Shown here one piece after another: positions 24,801 to 36,801 of a stretch of DNA of 64,000 nt. Position 1 is the first letter of the stretch. Each line of letters begins with the position of its first letter. Both the position numbers and the translations under genes were made by a program. Location of the stretch: positions 1-64,000 of the forward strand of contig LUCH01000790.1 in the NCBI GenBank assembly GCA_013368495.1. The letters are read 5' to 3'. The stretch comes from Paragonimus heterotremus. Taxonomy: Eukaryota > Platyhelminthes > Trematoda > Plagiorchiida > Troglotrematidae. The notes below the pieces were generated by a model, which was not told where the DNA came from, did no database searches, and saw only the letters and a program-made list of their open reading frames with translations.

Positions 24801-27800
24801 TTTCAGCTCTGACTATCTGTACCTGGATGTTTAAAAGAGAATCAAAAATTAACAGGTACCATCGGCTGAAAACAACGAAGACGTTGATCTGACGCTTAAT
24901 CAATGGGGGACTGTTATTTTGAATAGTGTCGTGGACCTCTTCAACTTCCACTGCAGGTTTTTCCTTATAGACGAGAAAAATAAGAATCCTAGCAAATCAA
25001 GAAAAGTGTAGCAGTCATATAGATTTTGAAGCCGGAAGACTTTTGATATTTTTTTTCCTATCCTTGTACATAACTCTCTCAATGTTCTACCACTCGATTC
25101 TCTTTTAACAAATGCACTTAAGGCCTCTGGACTGACGTGTCAACGGAAATATCAACGCATACAAAAGCGTACCCCATATATCACAAATTCAGGCTTGCGT
25201 GTTAATCATGTTTACAGCAAACGATTTGGTCAACAATACGACGTAGACACACGGCATACAAACCAACTAATCCAGTAAGCAATACCAGCAAACCGACTTA
25301 AATTTCCCGCTCAGTAGGAGCGGTTTTGTATCTCATATGGTGTTCGACATCCAGCAGTTCATTCAAATCATCTCCCTAGTGTTAATTTTTGTTTTCTAAC
25401 AGTTTTCACCCAGAATTCATTAATTTACGTCCTACACATTACTGCATCATATTTGTGCTTATCACTTCTGTTCATTAGAGTGGCCCACTGAGCAATGTCT
25501 TGAATTGTTACATCTATCTTTTTCGATGTAACCACTAACATCCTCTTCACCATTGACGGTTAATCCCGATTAGTAGCTATGTAACAAAAATAGCGATTGT
25601 CCGACAAACCGTGTCAGTAGCTTTGCGGAACTTATGAAGAGTACAGTTGAAGACCGTTCGCTTTTAAGGAAACATATGGGCAACAGTTTGAGAACTATCA
25701 TTCTTGTACGCAAGTGTTACAAGCCTAACTATTTAAAAAACAGGCGGCTATGCACACATGAAGTTGTATCCTGGGATTTGATCGACCAAAGAATGGAGTA
25801 CATTTTTTGATAACGGACAAAACGCGCGGACAGAGAATTTGATGTGTACGTACGTCGGATTAAAAGTACACTCTGTTTTACCCAGTCTGGTGTTATGTGT
25901 GCTTTTGACGGATACAAACGTGCTTGCTAGTGCATCTGATTCCATAACTATGTGTAAATACAGTGATATAAAGATTACATCAACTGTGAAACAAGTGTGT
26001 TTCGAGCATCTCATAAACTGGCGATGCAAACATTTTGATAAGTTTCTCACCATGACATACTATGCGACCACTCTTTGTCAGAACACACTCTTCAACTCCA
26101 CAACAATCTCTTGGGTTATACCATCATTCTATACGTAGTGGAAACTAGTTTGTTCCAGAGCACCCGGAATATATTTAGAAAGGGCTCTCGACATGGGTCA
26201 CCTGTAAATATTTGATCGTTTTCCTATGACGCAGAATATGTACATTTGATTGTTTGCTGTTCAACAAACTGTCTTTTCTTTGTAGGTGGTGTTGCAGACA
26301 GTAACAATCACTACCATTGTGTGCAGATAAAAATCAGACATGGGACAATCAGTCAAAGATTACCACCGATTTCCTTCACTTGGTCCACTGTCGTCTTGTC
26401 AGAGTTCACGTGCATTCTACTTTAATAGAACAGGTGGCAGTTGGATTAAAATGTGTGCTATAAGCTAAGCGCAAATTTTCCCGCAGCGAAATCCAAACGA
26501 TGGGAGTTCCTAAATCTTTAGAACAAATTGGAATGTGTAAAAGGTTGTGGAAAATGAACATTTTTACATTTCAACATTTCATCCACGAACAGCTTAACAA
26601 CAGTCTTTGTACCTCACTTTTTAGTAGGTAATACACTGGCTTTCATGTTAATATGAACAGCTCAATAATATTGAGAGCACTGTTCACTTGTTTTGCCTTA
26701 AGGGAATGCTAGGTTGTCCCAGATAATAGCTTGTTTCCTTCGATCTCACCTAATCGTATACTTCAAGGCTAAGAAAATTTAGAAATTTCCAATTTTCACT
26801 AAGTTTGTGCACCATGAACCACCCCTCAGCCTTTCCGATATTATCACGTCATCACAACAGCATCCCTGTTGTGACTGCTGAACTGGAATGCATCAAATTC
26901 ACGTGATGCCTCTTCGACGTCGCCTCTTAGTTGTGGTTTACTTGCATATGTGTTTGGCATATAAAAGGAGAATAAGTAAGAAGTAAAAACGTATGGTCTT
27001 ATGTATGTTTAATGATTATCATCGAGACCTTTGTTCTTAATTCGCTACGAACTTTGTTTTCATTATTATGAATATGAACGATTACTGTTACTTAAATGTG
27101 AAATAGTGCCCTGAGCTTCATGTTTTATTCGTATAAGTTAGGAAATATGGTGTGGTTCTCTTATTTTATAACAAAGTTTATGGACGCTTGTTTCGTTTTA
27201 CAGGCTGTTTTTCCAAGCAACTAAATGGTGAGCAGATGACGAATTTGTCGATGCATTCGGAAAGTATCTAACGGAAACATGCTGGGTTTTATTTTTGTAT
27301 ATTCTGTCAGTGGGACGATGTCACGAACACATCACTGTCACAACTATTGCCCACGAGTAACTTCTGGCTCTCAGGTGAGTGTCACGAAAAGAGTCGTTGC
27401 CTCCTCGACTCTACACTGATATGTTTAAACCAGACCTGGCTTTAGGCCGCGTGAATAAATGCACGTTTAATGCTAAAACGTTGTGAGGCGAACCTCTGAT
27501 GAACGGATTGCCCGTGAAATCAACGCGACTTTATATATGCAAATATATACATACATGTCATTCCTTAAGCTAATTCTATGCAGGTAACAATATTAATTGT
27601 TCAACTTCATTAGAACGAATATCATATAGAGTATACAAACGTTAGTTTCGTAATACAAGTGGAACCCTAAGGAAAAAATGCGATAATTTGATAGCAGATT
27701 GAAAGTTTTAAATAAGGATGTACATCGGCAGTCCTCCACTTCTGTATTAAAAGTTTGTTCAAACAGCAGTTCAACATCTGGCTTTGTATGGTGACAAAAA

Positions 27801-28149
27801 GTGATTCAAAACACAATGTGGAAAGTTTCCGGTCAAAATTATCGACGCAGATGTTCGTGGGTGGTATTAGCTTGCTGTCATATCAAGCCAAGGCGCGGAT
27901 TTGCGACCGACATACACTTGCGTACATCCACGTTCGTTCGCATTCTATCAACGCCAGATTGGGGTAATGATTTGTAAGGTTCAGACCTCCCCCCAACTAC
28001 TTTCCGGATAAAAACAACCTTCCCACGCAATACTGATTTCGGGATAACAATTACAGGCTGCGGTGGACAACAAATCGTGCTATCTTTGGTGATATTCTGA
28101 TCTTCTAAGTTCGATCCTCCCACCGACATATTACCTTACTGTGTTCATC
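21851..28149. other. No recognised gene, 21851-28149
   Basis: A 6.3-kb stretch with no supported gene. It contains a short tandem repeat at 22665-22684 and otherwise only short unrecognised open frames, some overlapping on opposite strands (25729-26138). A vague tRNA-like stretch at 21930-21990 (minus) was considered and not accepted. Confidence 0.45.
22665..22684. repeat. 10-bp direct tandem repeat
   Basis: TGGTAATACA occurs twice in succession. No function suggested. Confidence 0.8.
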
Positions 28150-28345
28150 ACTGCTAGGGGTGTTTTTCAGAAGCCTCCGCTTTTCCCCTTCTTGTTTGAT
28201 TTTGTCACAGACGTCATTCTGTAGGGTGCGCTTGAGCTTGATCCTGGCGTTAGATTAACCGATCTGGTCGAACCGAACCATGTGATTAGCTTGGCCGATT
28301 TGTTCAAACCGATCTATCGAGTCTACAGAGTGCAATCAAAGTGGG
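28150..28345 (+). pseudogene. Fragment of non-LTR retrotransposon RT
   Basis: The plus-strand frame reads PLFPFLFDFVTDVIL, then GALELDPGVRLTDL and LADLFKPI. This resembles the stretch following the R-Q-G-C-P box of the RT at 19.8 kb (CPVLPFLYNFVMDE) and the region just before the YADD box of that family. Only about 60 codons are recognisable, with one in-frame stop, and it runs directly into a PLE C-terminus. Assignment rests on a short motif, so it is tentative. Confidence 0.45.
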
Positions 28346-28356
28346 TCAGAGGTGGT

Positions 28357-28485
28357 TTATTAGCCATCGCTGAAGCCATAGCAATTCGATTACACTCACT
28401 CCCGTTATGTTCACAAAAACGTCTTGCGGAAGCATTGAACCTCCCGTGGTCATGCATCAATAACACGGATCGATCTGTTACGTAG
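28357..28485 (+). pseudogene. C-terminal end of a PLE GIY-YIG protein
   Basis: The last 43 codons read LLAIAEAIAIRLHSLPLCSQ, then KRLAEALNLPW and a short tail before the TAG at 28483. Compare FAEALAIKRHIPPLCVQK ending LRLPW in the copy at 38.5 kb and SEAMLMRAH...WAQK ending GLPW at 45.5 kb. The catalytic domain is missing. The break with the upstream RT fragment is abrupt, so this is a truncated insertion or a chimera. A hammerhead-like core lies 120 bp downstream, as in the other copies. Confidence 0.65.
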
Positions 28486-28594
28486 GGGCGCCTATCTGCC
28501 AAAAAAACTGGATGAGTGTGACTAACTCGACATTAATAATTACCATCCCTCACCTTATTGATGTACTACTCTTATCGAACCCATACAAATGTGT

Positions 28595-28645
28595 TGTATT
28601 TAGCCTGATGATGAAACACTGAAAACGAGCTTGTTTGGTACGCGC
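28595..28645 (+). ncRNA. Hammerhead-like motif downstream of a PLE C-terminus
   Basis: CTGATGA (28605-28611), nine bases TGAAACACT, GAAA (28621-28624), then a potential helix III (AACG with TGTT, loop AGCT) followed by T, which gives a possible NUH site. Stem II is very weak and helix I only partly pairs. Position relative to the coding remnant and strand agree with other PLE copies, which supports the reading. Confidence 0.45.
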
Positions 28646-28859
28646 TTCTTCTCATGACTAAACCGGGCATATTCACGGTACTCAATATATCTCTAACCAC
28701 ACGTCCACCCCTTAAGCGTGAAGCCATCAGTGATAGTCATTGTGTCTGCTCTCTATGCTGGACGTCTCTCAAAACCAAACGTAGTTGGTCGTTTCGATAT
28801 GACAATTCTATTGGTGTCCAATATGAGGTAGGTGACTCGGAGGGTGCCTTGTAAGAACG

Positions 28860-30900
28860 TAGGCATGAGTTCAAATACCTGTCTGTCTGGTGATCACTAA
28901 TGAAGATAAAATGCAGTTCTTTGTTTCTGTTAAAAATGGTTCCACAGCAAATTCAAACTGAGTGTGAAACCCTCGATCAGAGTCGACTGGCATTCAATTT
29001 TCTCCTAAATGTAAAATGACCTTCCACAGGAGAGCTTAGGATGGGTCTATTTCAGAAGCTCCCTAGAAACATTCACCAGCATGAGAGAGCCGTACCAAGG
29101 TGAAAACGGTCCCTCATCCACAACAAAACAAAGTTGTATGAACAAGCTTGACAAAGCAATAAGACTGTGATTCGCTGAAGCCACCGGTTAGCTAGCTGAA
29201 CTGGACACTATCACTGAACCCATCATAACGTCAATCCCAACGAAATGTTACTCGCTCGTGCAACAGTGGATGGCTACGCTGAACACGGTAACTATAGCTT
29301 TAAAAGATTCACATGAAGAGTCGTAAAACTTAATCTTCAACCATTTCTCCCGGCTGTGGCACAATGCACGTCTATATAGTCGGTTGGAGCTCGACCGACT
29401 TACGAACCAGTTGACCGCCAATCTGAAAGCCAAACGTTAATTACAGGTGCGCCGCTGAATGCCCATTTTAGGATTTTATGACTAAAATGTCAGCCGCCTC
29501 AAAACCTCTGTACAAGGCTCGAGTCGCTAGCTCAAACCTGCCCAGGAAATATCATCAATTGTGTACTTCTGCTTCCATTTAACTTATAACCTTCTACAAA
29601 ACACCAGCCTTAAACGCTTGCAAACCATCCACATGACCTGCGTCCTGAAATTGAAATTACTTATTCCACTTTCAGGCGTTTGTCCCATATTCATAACATC
29701 CGTCATTAATCGCATTTTTGTAGGCTTTTCGATCAGTAAAACCATTATTTTCTGTGTAAACGATGAAACTGTGACCATCAGAAACGGGCTGTTCAGAAAT
29801 GTACTTCATACTCCACAGGAGCGTTCCGCGAGAAAACCTTACTAACGCTGGACATCATAATAAGAGCAGCAGGTTGTAGATGGTTTTGCTTATCCAACTA
29901 CAAGAAGCGCACTCTGCTCCACCGTTGCAAAATCCGGTATTGAAACGTAACACACTTGTGTATACTTTCATCAAAAGAGCACTTGGTTCCTAAAGATATT
30001 TTCATTCAATCTCTCCATCATCCAACCTTGTATCTTCCACCAACAGACGGAGAAATTTGCTACGCTGAAAACGTACAACGAGAGATATCGTTTTACGTCG
30101 CCAGTAATAACACAAGCCTTGCAATCTGCCTATCCTATACCAATATCTTGCAACTTTTACCGATGTGCGGGGGTAAATTTCAACTAGCAATTAAATTACG
30201 CTCCAGTACACTACCTTGGAAATATGACCGTTCTAGAAGGAGGCTATCAGCTACGCAGACAGGCGTGTGTCGATCCCGTACCGTCCAACCGTATCCCACC
30301 TATTTCTAAAGTTTGCAATTTACTAGTCAACGACAAAGCATTTGCCATCGCCAAATCTCCATGACCGATTCACGTCGCCGTCATCATAGATCAGCATATG
30401 TCCTCCGATACCCTTTCGATTAGTCTGGAACAATGCTATCCGGAAGCTGCGGGGTATCCGTAGTAAATACAGTCACTTATGATTCCCAACGGAAGCACAT
30501 ACTTGCGCAAGCTGAATGACTCGCAGGACCAGAATAAAACATTCTTGTTGCACACATTTTCCACAGTTGGAACCCAAAGCTCCCAAGAGGTTTTGCACAC
30601 CAGTGACCCCTAAAAATCATAGAGCTGTCCATTTTGTCTGCCCTAAAACCGTCATCCTTAAATGTTTCCAAACCAGTACGGCGTTCCTTACTTCCTTCTA
30701 ATGTTACTCAAAAATTGACATCACATGCACTAGTGGGATCAACACACATTTCACTATTAACCATTTTTAAGGCACGTCTCATATGTTTATAACCAATCCG
30801 CAACTCCAACCTTCTCAGAGTATCGTTTAGATTGATGCTTTGTCATCCATAATATTACTCACATCAGAGAGACAACCTCCTTTTCTTGACAGAGGTATAC
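28860..30900 (+). other. C-rich stretch, possible decayed coding sequence
   Basis: The plus strand is visibly richer in C than its surroundings. Interrupted frames give protein-like stretches, for example HFSRLWHNARLYSRLELDRL and LTNQLTANLKAKR near 29330-29440, and GGYQLRRQACVDP...SNRIPPISKVCNLLV near 30240-30340. I do not recognise the family. It could be the 5' part of an old retroelement, given its position just after a PLE terminus, or a decayed host gene. Confidence 0.3.
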
Positions 30901-33900
30901 AACTTATGTTTGACAAACAAAACGGTAATGTTAATCAACCTTCAAAGATTAATCGGCCCTGGTGAGATTCAGCCTTTTCTTGTCGACTTTCCCAACAGCG
31001 ACCGCACAACCACCACAAACTCTCATTGATTACCAGCTGATGACTAAAAACTTTGTAACTACAATCGAGCACAGATCTCTTGATTTATTTAAAAAACATC
31101 CAAATGTTTTAACTAAAATTTGAAAGTGTACGGTGACATGTATTCACAAACATAGCAGTGGTGTCAAAGATGGCAATTACAGCGAATAGTTAAGACAATG
31201 ACGGCTTTTAGGTGCAAGGCATACGCTGTTTGACCACTCAAATTGACTGGTATTTATGACTAAATGGTTAATCACACAAGTGGCCAAATACGGTTAATCC
31301 CATGATCAGTTATTCAGTTAACTTACAAAGATGAAATATCAGACTGAATCCACGGAAGTGATTACAAACACATTATTTTGTTCATGTACATCGTGGGAAC
31401 TGATTTCTAACCTGATTAGCTACAAAGATACAGTCTTACTGTACGAGTTAGTACATTCAGTGTAATTTGTTACCTCACGTGTACCGTCTGGAGACTGGCA
31501 GAACTTTGAGATTAGATCGCGTTTGATTTAGAAAAGTGTAGTTGTCGTAAAACATTCAAGCAGTCTGGCAGAAAGCAACATTATTCTGTGTGTTTAGTCT
31601 GCAATTGCACATCGGGCCGTTTGTTATAAGAGGCTTCATTCCTATTGCTATTGTATTCATGTGCCCAATGCATGCCGCAAAGTTTCTGTACGTCTGAGCT
31701 GATTTAATGGTACCTTTTGTCTGTTAATGGTGTTTGGTAACCTATCCGTTTCGCTTGGTTTAATCCAATGTTAATATCCTTCTGAAAAAGTTTTCTTTTT
31801 CTGGCTTTTGCATTCTGGTGCATTCTTTGTTGCAGTGAGTTTACCTACTTTGTCTAAATACCACAGAATAAAGGCAGATGAGTTTTCCACGTACATCAGT
31901 TTTTAAAATGTAGACATTGTTGAAATTGAACTCGCGTACACAGGTGAGAATATATATTTTTGGAAGTTAGTAGTATAGCATTCTTCTAGTTTATGTAGAG
32001 TCCCGGTGTAGTACACACCTTTAACATTTTTTTCCGAATCACGCTTGAATTCATGATCCACAATCCATTACATTTTATGTGACTGAAAGTATTATCACAC
32101 AATGTACCTGTTGGTACTACTAAACTGTAAGTAGTACTTTTGTAGAAAGGCAAGGTGAGCTGACCTGCTGCAGAAAGGATAGCAGAAACTTCATTTATCC
32201 ACTCTGAGGCAGAGCGCGATAGAGTTTGAATTATCCTCGGTGTCTAATCAAAACTCATCATGTTATCCGTTCGATTAGAGCAACACAGTTAAACAGGTGT
32301 GTATATACATACATAGTCGAGCTGAACAGATAGATAGCTGCGTTTGCTGAGTCAGGCAAATCGTGAAATGGCCGTTTAGATGAGTGATTAGGTTATGTAA
32401 ACATAAGCAAATAGCTATAAAAAGCAGACTTTCTTTGTTTTAAGTCGACTGTTTACAGTGTCATCACGTTTGGGAAGTGTTCGAGTTACTATGGCTGCAT
32501 TGTATGTAGTGACAGACGAACATATACATCCTTTGCAGGTGGGAGTCAACACTAGTACATACCTAATCCATCTGGTAAAGGCAAACATCGACAACCAAAA
32601 CTGTCCAATCATTCAACTACTCACCGGCAGTTTCGAACAGTTTACTCGTGAAATGTTACCAAGAGAACTGTAAAGATCGGCGAACAAGTCAACATCTAAA
32701 TTGGCCACACAAGTTAATATAGGAAAAGATATAAGAAGGTAGGCAATATTTTTGATATGTATTAGTAACTAATCTTATGGGAGTCTCGACTTAAGATCAT
32801 ACGGCAGCAGCTTTCAGCTGCGGCTGGCCAACGGATGAAGGAAATGCTCAAACTTCAGTTATTTCATACCGAATCTACACCATGACACACTAGATCCATG
32901 CGGCAAATCGGACAAAAGAATTATGTTACGAATCAGCCTTTGTGTCAAACGAATGGTAATCGCGTTACACAAAACAGTTTTCGCAACGTTTTAAGTCTTT
33001 CATCTTATGGCGTATTTGCGCAAATGTTGAGTACACTATTACCCAAAATATGTTTCTGAATTGGGAAATTGAATTCTGTTTTGAACAAAAGCTGATACCA
33101 TCATGTTCATCTCTAATCCGGATAAACCGGATGTGCATTATTTTAGTTATTTACCGTACACATTTCACTGCATAGATAAACTGTTGGTGGTCCTCAACGT
33201 TTCATATTGTTAACTCTCTGTTGCAACGGCCCTTTCTGTGTGTGAGCTTCCGCTATGACGCTTAACGGGACACTGAGACTTAAGATCACACATTGATGTT
33301 TACTCCTACAGCACGGTGTTCTACTGTCTATATGGTTTAGGTTACAAACAAGAAGGCTCGATTTTGCTTGAAAACATTCGGTAACTGGTAAGTTCATGAT
33401 ACCCTGAATAGAAAATAAAGTCTAACCGGTATTGTCTGCAATTTATATTAACGAAATCATAAAGTCTAATGTTCTAAATACTAACTCAATACAGTTACCG
33501 TCGCACAACAGACTTTTTGCCTACTGTCTATTCCCACATGATTTAAATATAGAGTACAACCGCATGGTTAACTTCCGTAATAGCGTGTACACGCTAAGTC
33601 TTTACAAAGAATGGTCAGCAACTAACGTTGACTGGTTACAAATAAATTATGTAACGATGTACGTATCATGAAACAGTCGAGGAGACTGTTTTCGTCACTT
33701 AGTTGCACTGGATGTCAACAAGTTGGATTTGAGTCGGTGTACTGTTTCCTCTAATGATCTATCATGACTGAGCAGCAATATAAATGAAACAGGAATCTAC
33801 TGCAAGTCGGTTTCGAGAAAAGCCATTTTATCTGCAATTTTGTAAATGCAAATTATCTGTTCACAAATAAATTCCAAGTGTTGTTTGTCTTCGACAGTTC

Positions 33901-34200
33901 TTATCAGCAGACCTATTTTCAGCCGGTATGCATTTTGTGTAATACTCTAGGGCACTTTATCCAGATTTTCGTCGAAAGTTTAATTTGCAACATACTGTAA
34001 AAAAAAGTCGTTTTTTAGTATAAAAGATGCTTTTCATATGCCCTGCATCCTAGTGATAAACAGAAGTCGTACGTACTTAAGAGAAGCATTTTCATCCCTC
34101 CCTCCGGCTAGCTTTGATTTAGGTTGGATTTCACTTATATCCACTAGTAATTAGGTAACTCCTTGGTTAAGCCAAAAAGAGTTAAAAACCAAAAGAGTTA
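30901..34200. other. No recognised gene, 30901-34200
   Basis: No supported gene. At 32972-33012 the minus strand reads GATGAAAGAC, then TTAAAACGTTGCGAAAACTG, which resembles a shortened version of the PLE motif at 34.2 kb but lacks stem II. Confidence 0.4.
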
Positions 34201-34204
34201 TCGG

Positions 34205-34250
34205 TTTCGCAACGTTTCGACCCTCTCGGAAAGCCTTTATCAAGCGTTTT
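34205..34250 (-). ncRNA. Hammerhead-like PLE terminus motif, long stem II type
   Basis: On the minus strand TTGATAA (34237-34243) stands for CTGATGA. A 17-base hairpin follows (GGCTTT pairing with AGGGTC over six positions, including G-U pairs), then GAAACGTTGCG (GAAA at 34215-34218). The pattern of CTGANGA, a GGC hairpin and CGAAACGTTG is the signature I associate with PLE ends in many animals. Core changes at C3 and G8 make cleavage unlikely. No PLE coding sequence is seen nearby. Confidence 0.45.
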
Positions 34251-34260
34251 AAATCAGAAA

Positions 34261-36724
34261 ATGTACAATGTACAAACTTCAAATTAGGCAGTCATCAACT
34301 AGCACATGTTTGTGTGTTTCACCTGCGGTGTGTAGACAGGCTACCAGGGTTCACCAGAGGTCACCACGTGAAGCCTGCGTTAAGCTAACAGTCAGTAATG
34401 ACCTCAATTATTTTCACATGCACATTGTATGTGACTGGATTCGAAATGCTCTCAAACAACATAGCTACTTGTCTAAATAAGAAGACATTTGCAAAAGGTT
34501 ATGAGATGAGGTTATGACAATGACTGTCGTTTACCGTGAAACAACTGTTTGAAAACCTAACAATAAGTCCGGACCCACCGGAGTAAAACAATAGGTTAGC
34601 CAACTACTCGTACGAAACAGTACATATCAAAGTTTTAATCAGGCGAGCTGCATTACTCATCACTCTTTCACTAGAAAACCACAGGTGCATATCACCTTTC
34701 GTAACAAAGAGTTTCTTCCTGTTAATGTTATAGTTCCTGTGGGTAAAGTCACGACAGTGAGGTATTCATATTTCAGACATCGCCTTAGTCACGAGATGAG
34801 AGTGAACTTTGAACGAAATAGCGACCGGAGTTATGTGGCGTCAATTAGGATTTAAGCAAAACCTGTTGTATCACAAAAATAACTGGATGACTTTTTTAGG
34901 GTCAGATGGACTGGAGTCTTTTGCAACAGCTTTAACACTGTCGCGACTTATTGTGTCGTAAAGGTCGATCTCGAATATATTCAGAAAAATTCATTACACA
35001 GGCGATCGCGCCAGGCGCTCATTTCGTATTACAGAGCCAAGACATAGTAGGGTAAACACCGACTGCCGTGCAGTACAGAATGTTGCGCTGACAATAAGCT
35101 GAAAGAAACCGGACCGACTAATCGCCAATTAAGCCTCATATTTGACGTTGGAGGCCTTTAAACCGTTTCACTGAACGTCTTTGATATCACATCTCAGTCC
35201 AAATGAGTACGGTTTGGATAAGTTAAGTAGCACTGTCACCGATAATTACAAAATTGAAAACCTGTTTCGGCCAAAGAATGTACTGTTCAAAAAATACAAC
35301 AGGATGCTGATGTAATACGAAATTTTATCATCTAGCAGACCTCATTACAAGGTTCACATTTATAATAGTAATCCATTGTTCAAATGATATGCAGGGCTTT
35401 GTTTATATATGCTAATTTAACTGGGCTTACAAGCCGATTAAAAACCTATAAACTGAGTTAATGTATGGTGTTTTTACTCTGTCTGTGGGAGTTCTGTTCT
35501 TTTTGTACTATACGATTTAAACTGCCGTTAAAAAATGTAAATTTTGTGCCTTACACGAACGTAAGTTTCATTGTTTTTCATCGGTTATCTTATAGAAATA
35601 TTGACTGCGACTTGGAAACATATTTTGGTGTTATGATAGCCGGCAGCTGTTGGTTTTTATTTCCCTTGAACTGTTTTTAAGATGCGACTATCGTTCTTCA
35701 ACTATCACTGTAATTTCTAACACCTACCAACCTGGTGATGAGGTTTCACCCGGATACATGCAACCCGACCATTGGGATTGCGAAAATGTTCAGTCATTTG
35801 TTGTAGTCACCACACAGAATTAAACAGAGTTGCCAAACGCAACAACATAGTCACAAGTGTACATCTAATTCTCGTGCAGATGCACTGATGTTCTGTTCGG
35901 CAAACCCGTTTCAGCCCAAAGTGCAAACTTAACTTAGTGGGTGCTTGCTCTTATTTCATTCAGACATACTGTTTAGCCAGTTGTGGATAAAATGACTGCA
36001 GAATAATGAAAGTGAATGACCAGCAACCAGGAGGCGATCAGAGAGAAATTACTTACACCTTTCTTAACTAGGTCGTAGGATTGTGTTTCTCGTAAGCGCT
36101 AGAGTGGCCCGATAGGGCAAATAGTCAAGAAGCATGCATTTCCTAAGCTGGTAACAGCTAGTTAGGTTATGTTGTTATGGACTTTAATCTGTCCAATGTA
36201 GTAAAGAATGCAGGAGGCAAGTGCAAACTGAGTATATTTGCGTCAGCAATTACTGTGTGCGCTTCTACTAGATATATACATAAAGCATCAAATGCATCAA
36301 ATGATCGGACCCAAATAGTCAAATGGTCAGGGCAAAATTTATAGCTTCTACTTCGTAAGTCGGACATTAATCCTTGCCGGTTGGTTGCGTTCCTTCTCTC
36401 ATGCGCCGCACTATTGATCTCGTTGACGTTATCCATATGAACGGTTTTTCCTACCCTCCAGGTTCTGAACAAATTCCGATTAACGACTAAGAACACTGAG
36501 TTTCTGATAAGTAGTTTGACGGATTTGGCAATTTAGACAAGACCCAATTGTGGAAAGTCAGTAACTAAATGTCAGTGCTCATCGGTGGCGTTGGTGGACT
36601 GTAGCGTGAACTGATGGAGAAATCCTGTTTGAACAGTCAGTCTGCTGGATCATTTGGTGGATTCCGTATGACACAGTTGGTTGGATAACTAGGTCCAAGT
36701 GTGAAATTTCTGAGCTTCTGGCCT
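34261..36724. other. No recognised gene, 34261-36724
   Basis: No supported feature. The minus-strand open frame at 36167-36496 (109 codons) is unrecognised. Confidence 0.4.
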
Positions 36725-36801
36725 GGCTTCTTAGCTCAGCTGGTAGAGCATATTCTGCGTTTGGGCATGGTGTTTCTGTTGGTTCGAATCCAACCGAAGC
36801 C
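36725..36801 (+). tRNA. tRNA-like sequence with damaged anticodon arm
   Basis: The acceptor stem pairs GGCTTC with GAAGCC. The D arm is standard (GCTC, loop AGCTGGTA, GAGC) and so is the T arm (GTTGG, loop TTCGAAT, CCAAC). A and B boxes are near perfect (TTAGCTCAGCTGGTA and GGTTCGAATCC). Total length is 77 with 27 bases between D and T arms, five more than usual. No five-pair anticodon stem can be drawn, so no amino acid can be assigned. It is either a tRNA pseudogene or the head of a second tRNA-derived SINE family. Confidence 0.6.

Noticed and set aside
32972..33012. Minus-strand GATGAAAGAC then AAAACGTTGCG as another PLE terminus
   Set aside because: Shares only the CGTTGCGAAA block with the 34.2-kb motif and lacks stem II; too weak to list.
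35465..35680. Hydrophobic 71-codon frame as a small membrane protein
   Set aside because: Hydrophobicity follows from T-rich sequence; no splice or initiation support.
36167..36496. 109-codon minus-strand frame as PLE or gene remnant
   Set aside because: No PLE, RT or endonuclease landmark could be found in it.
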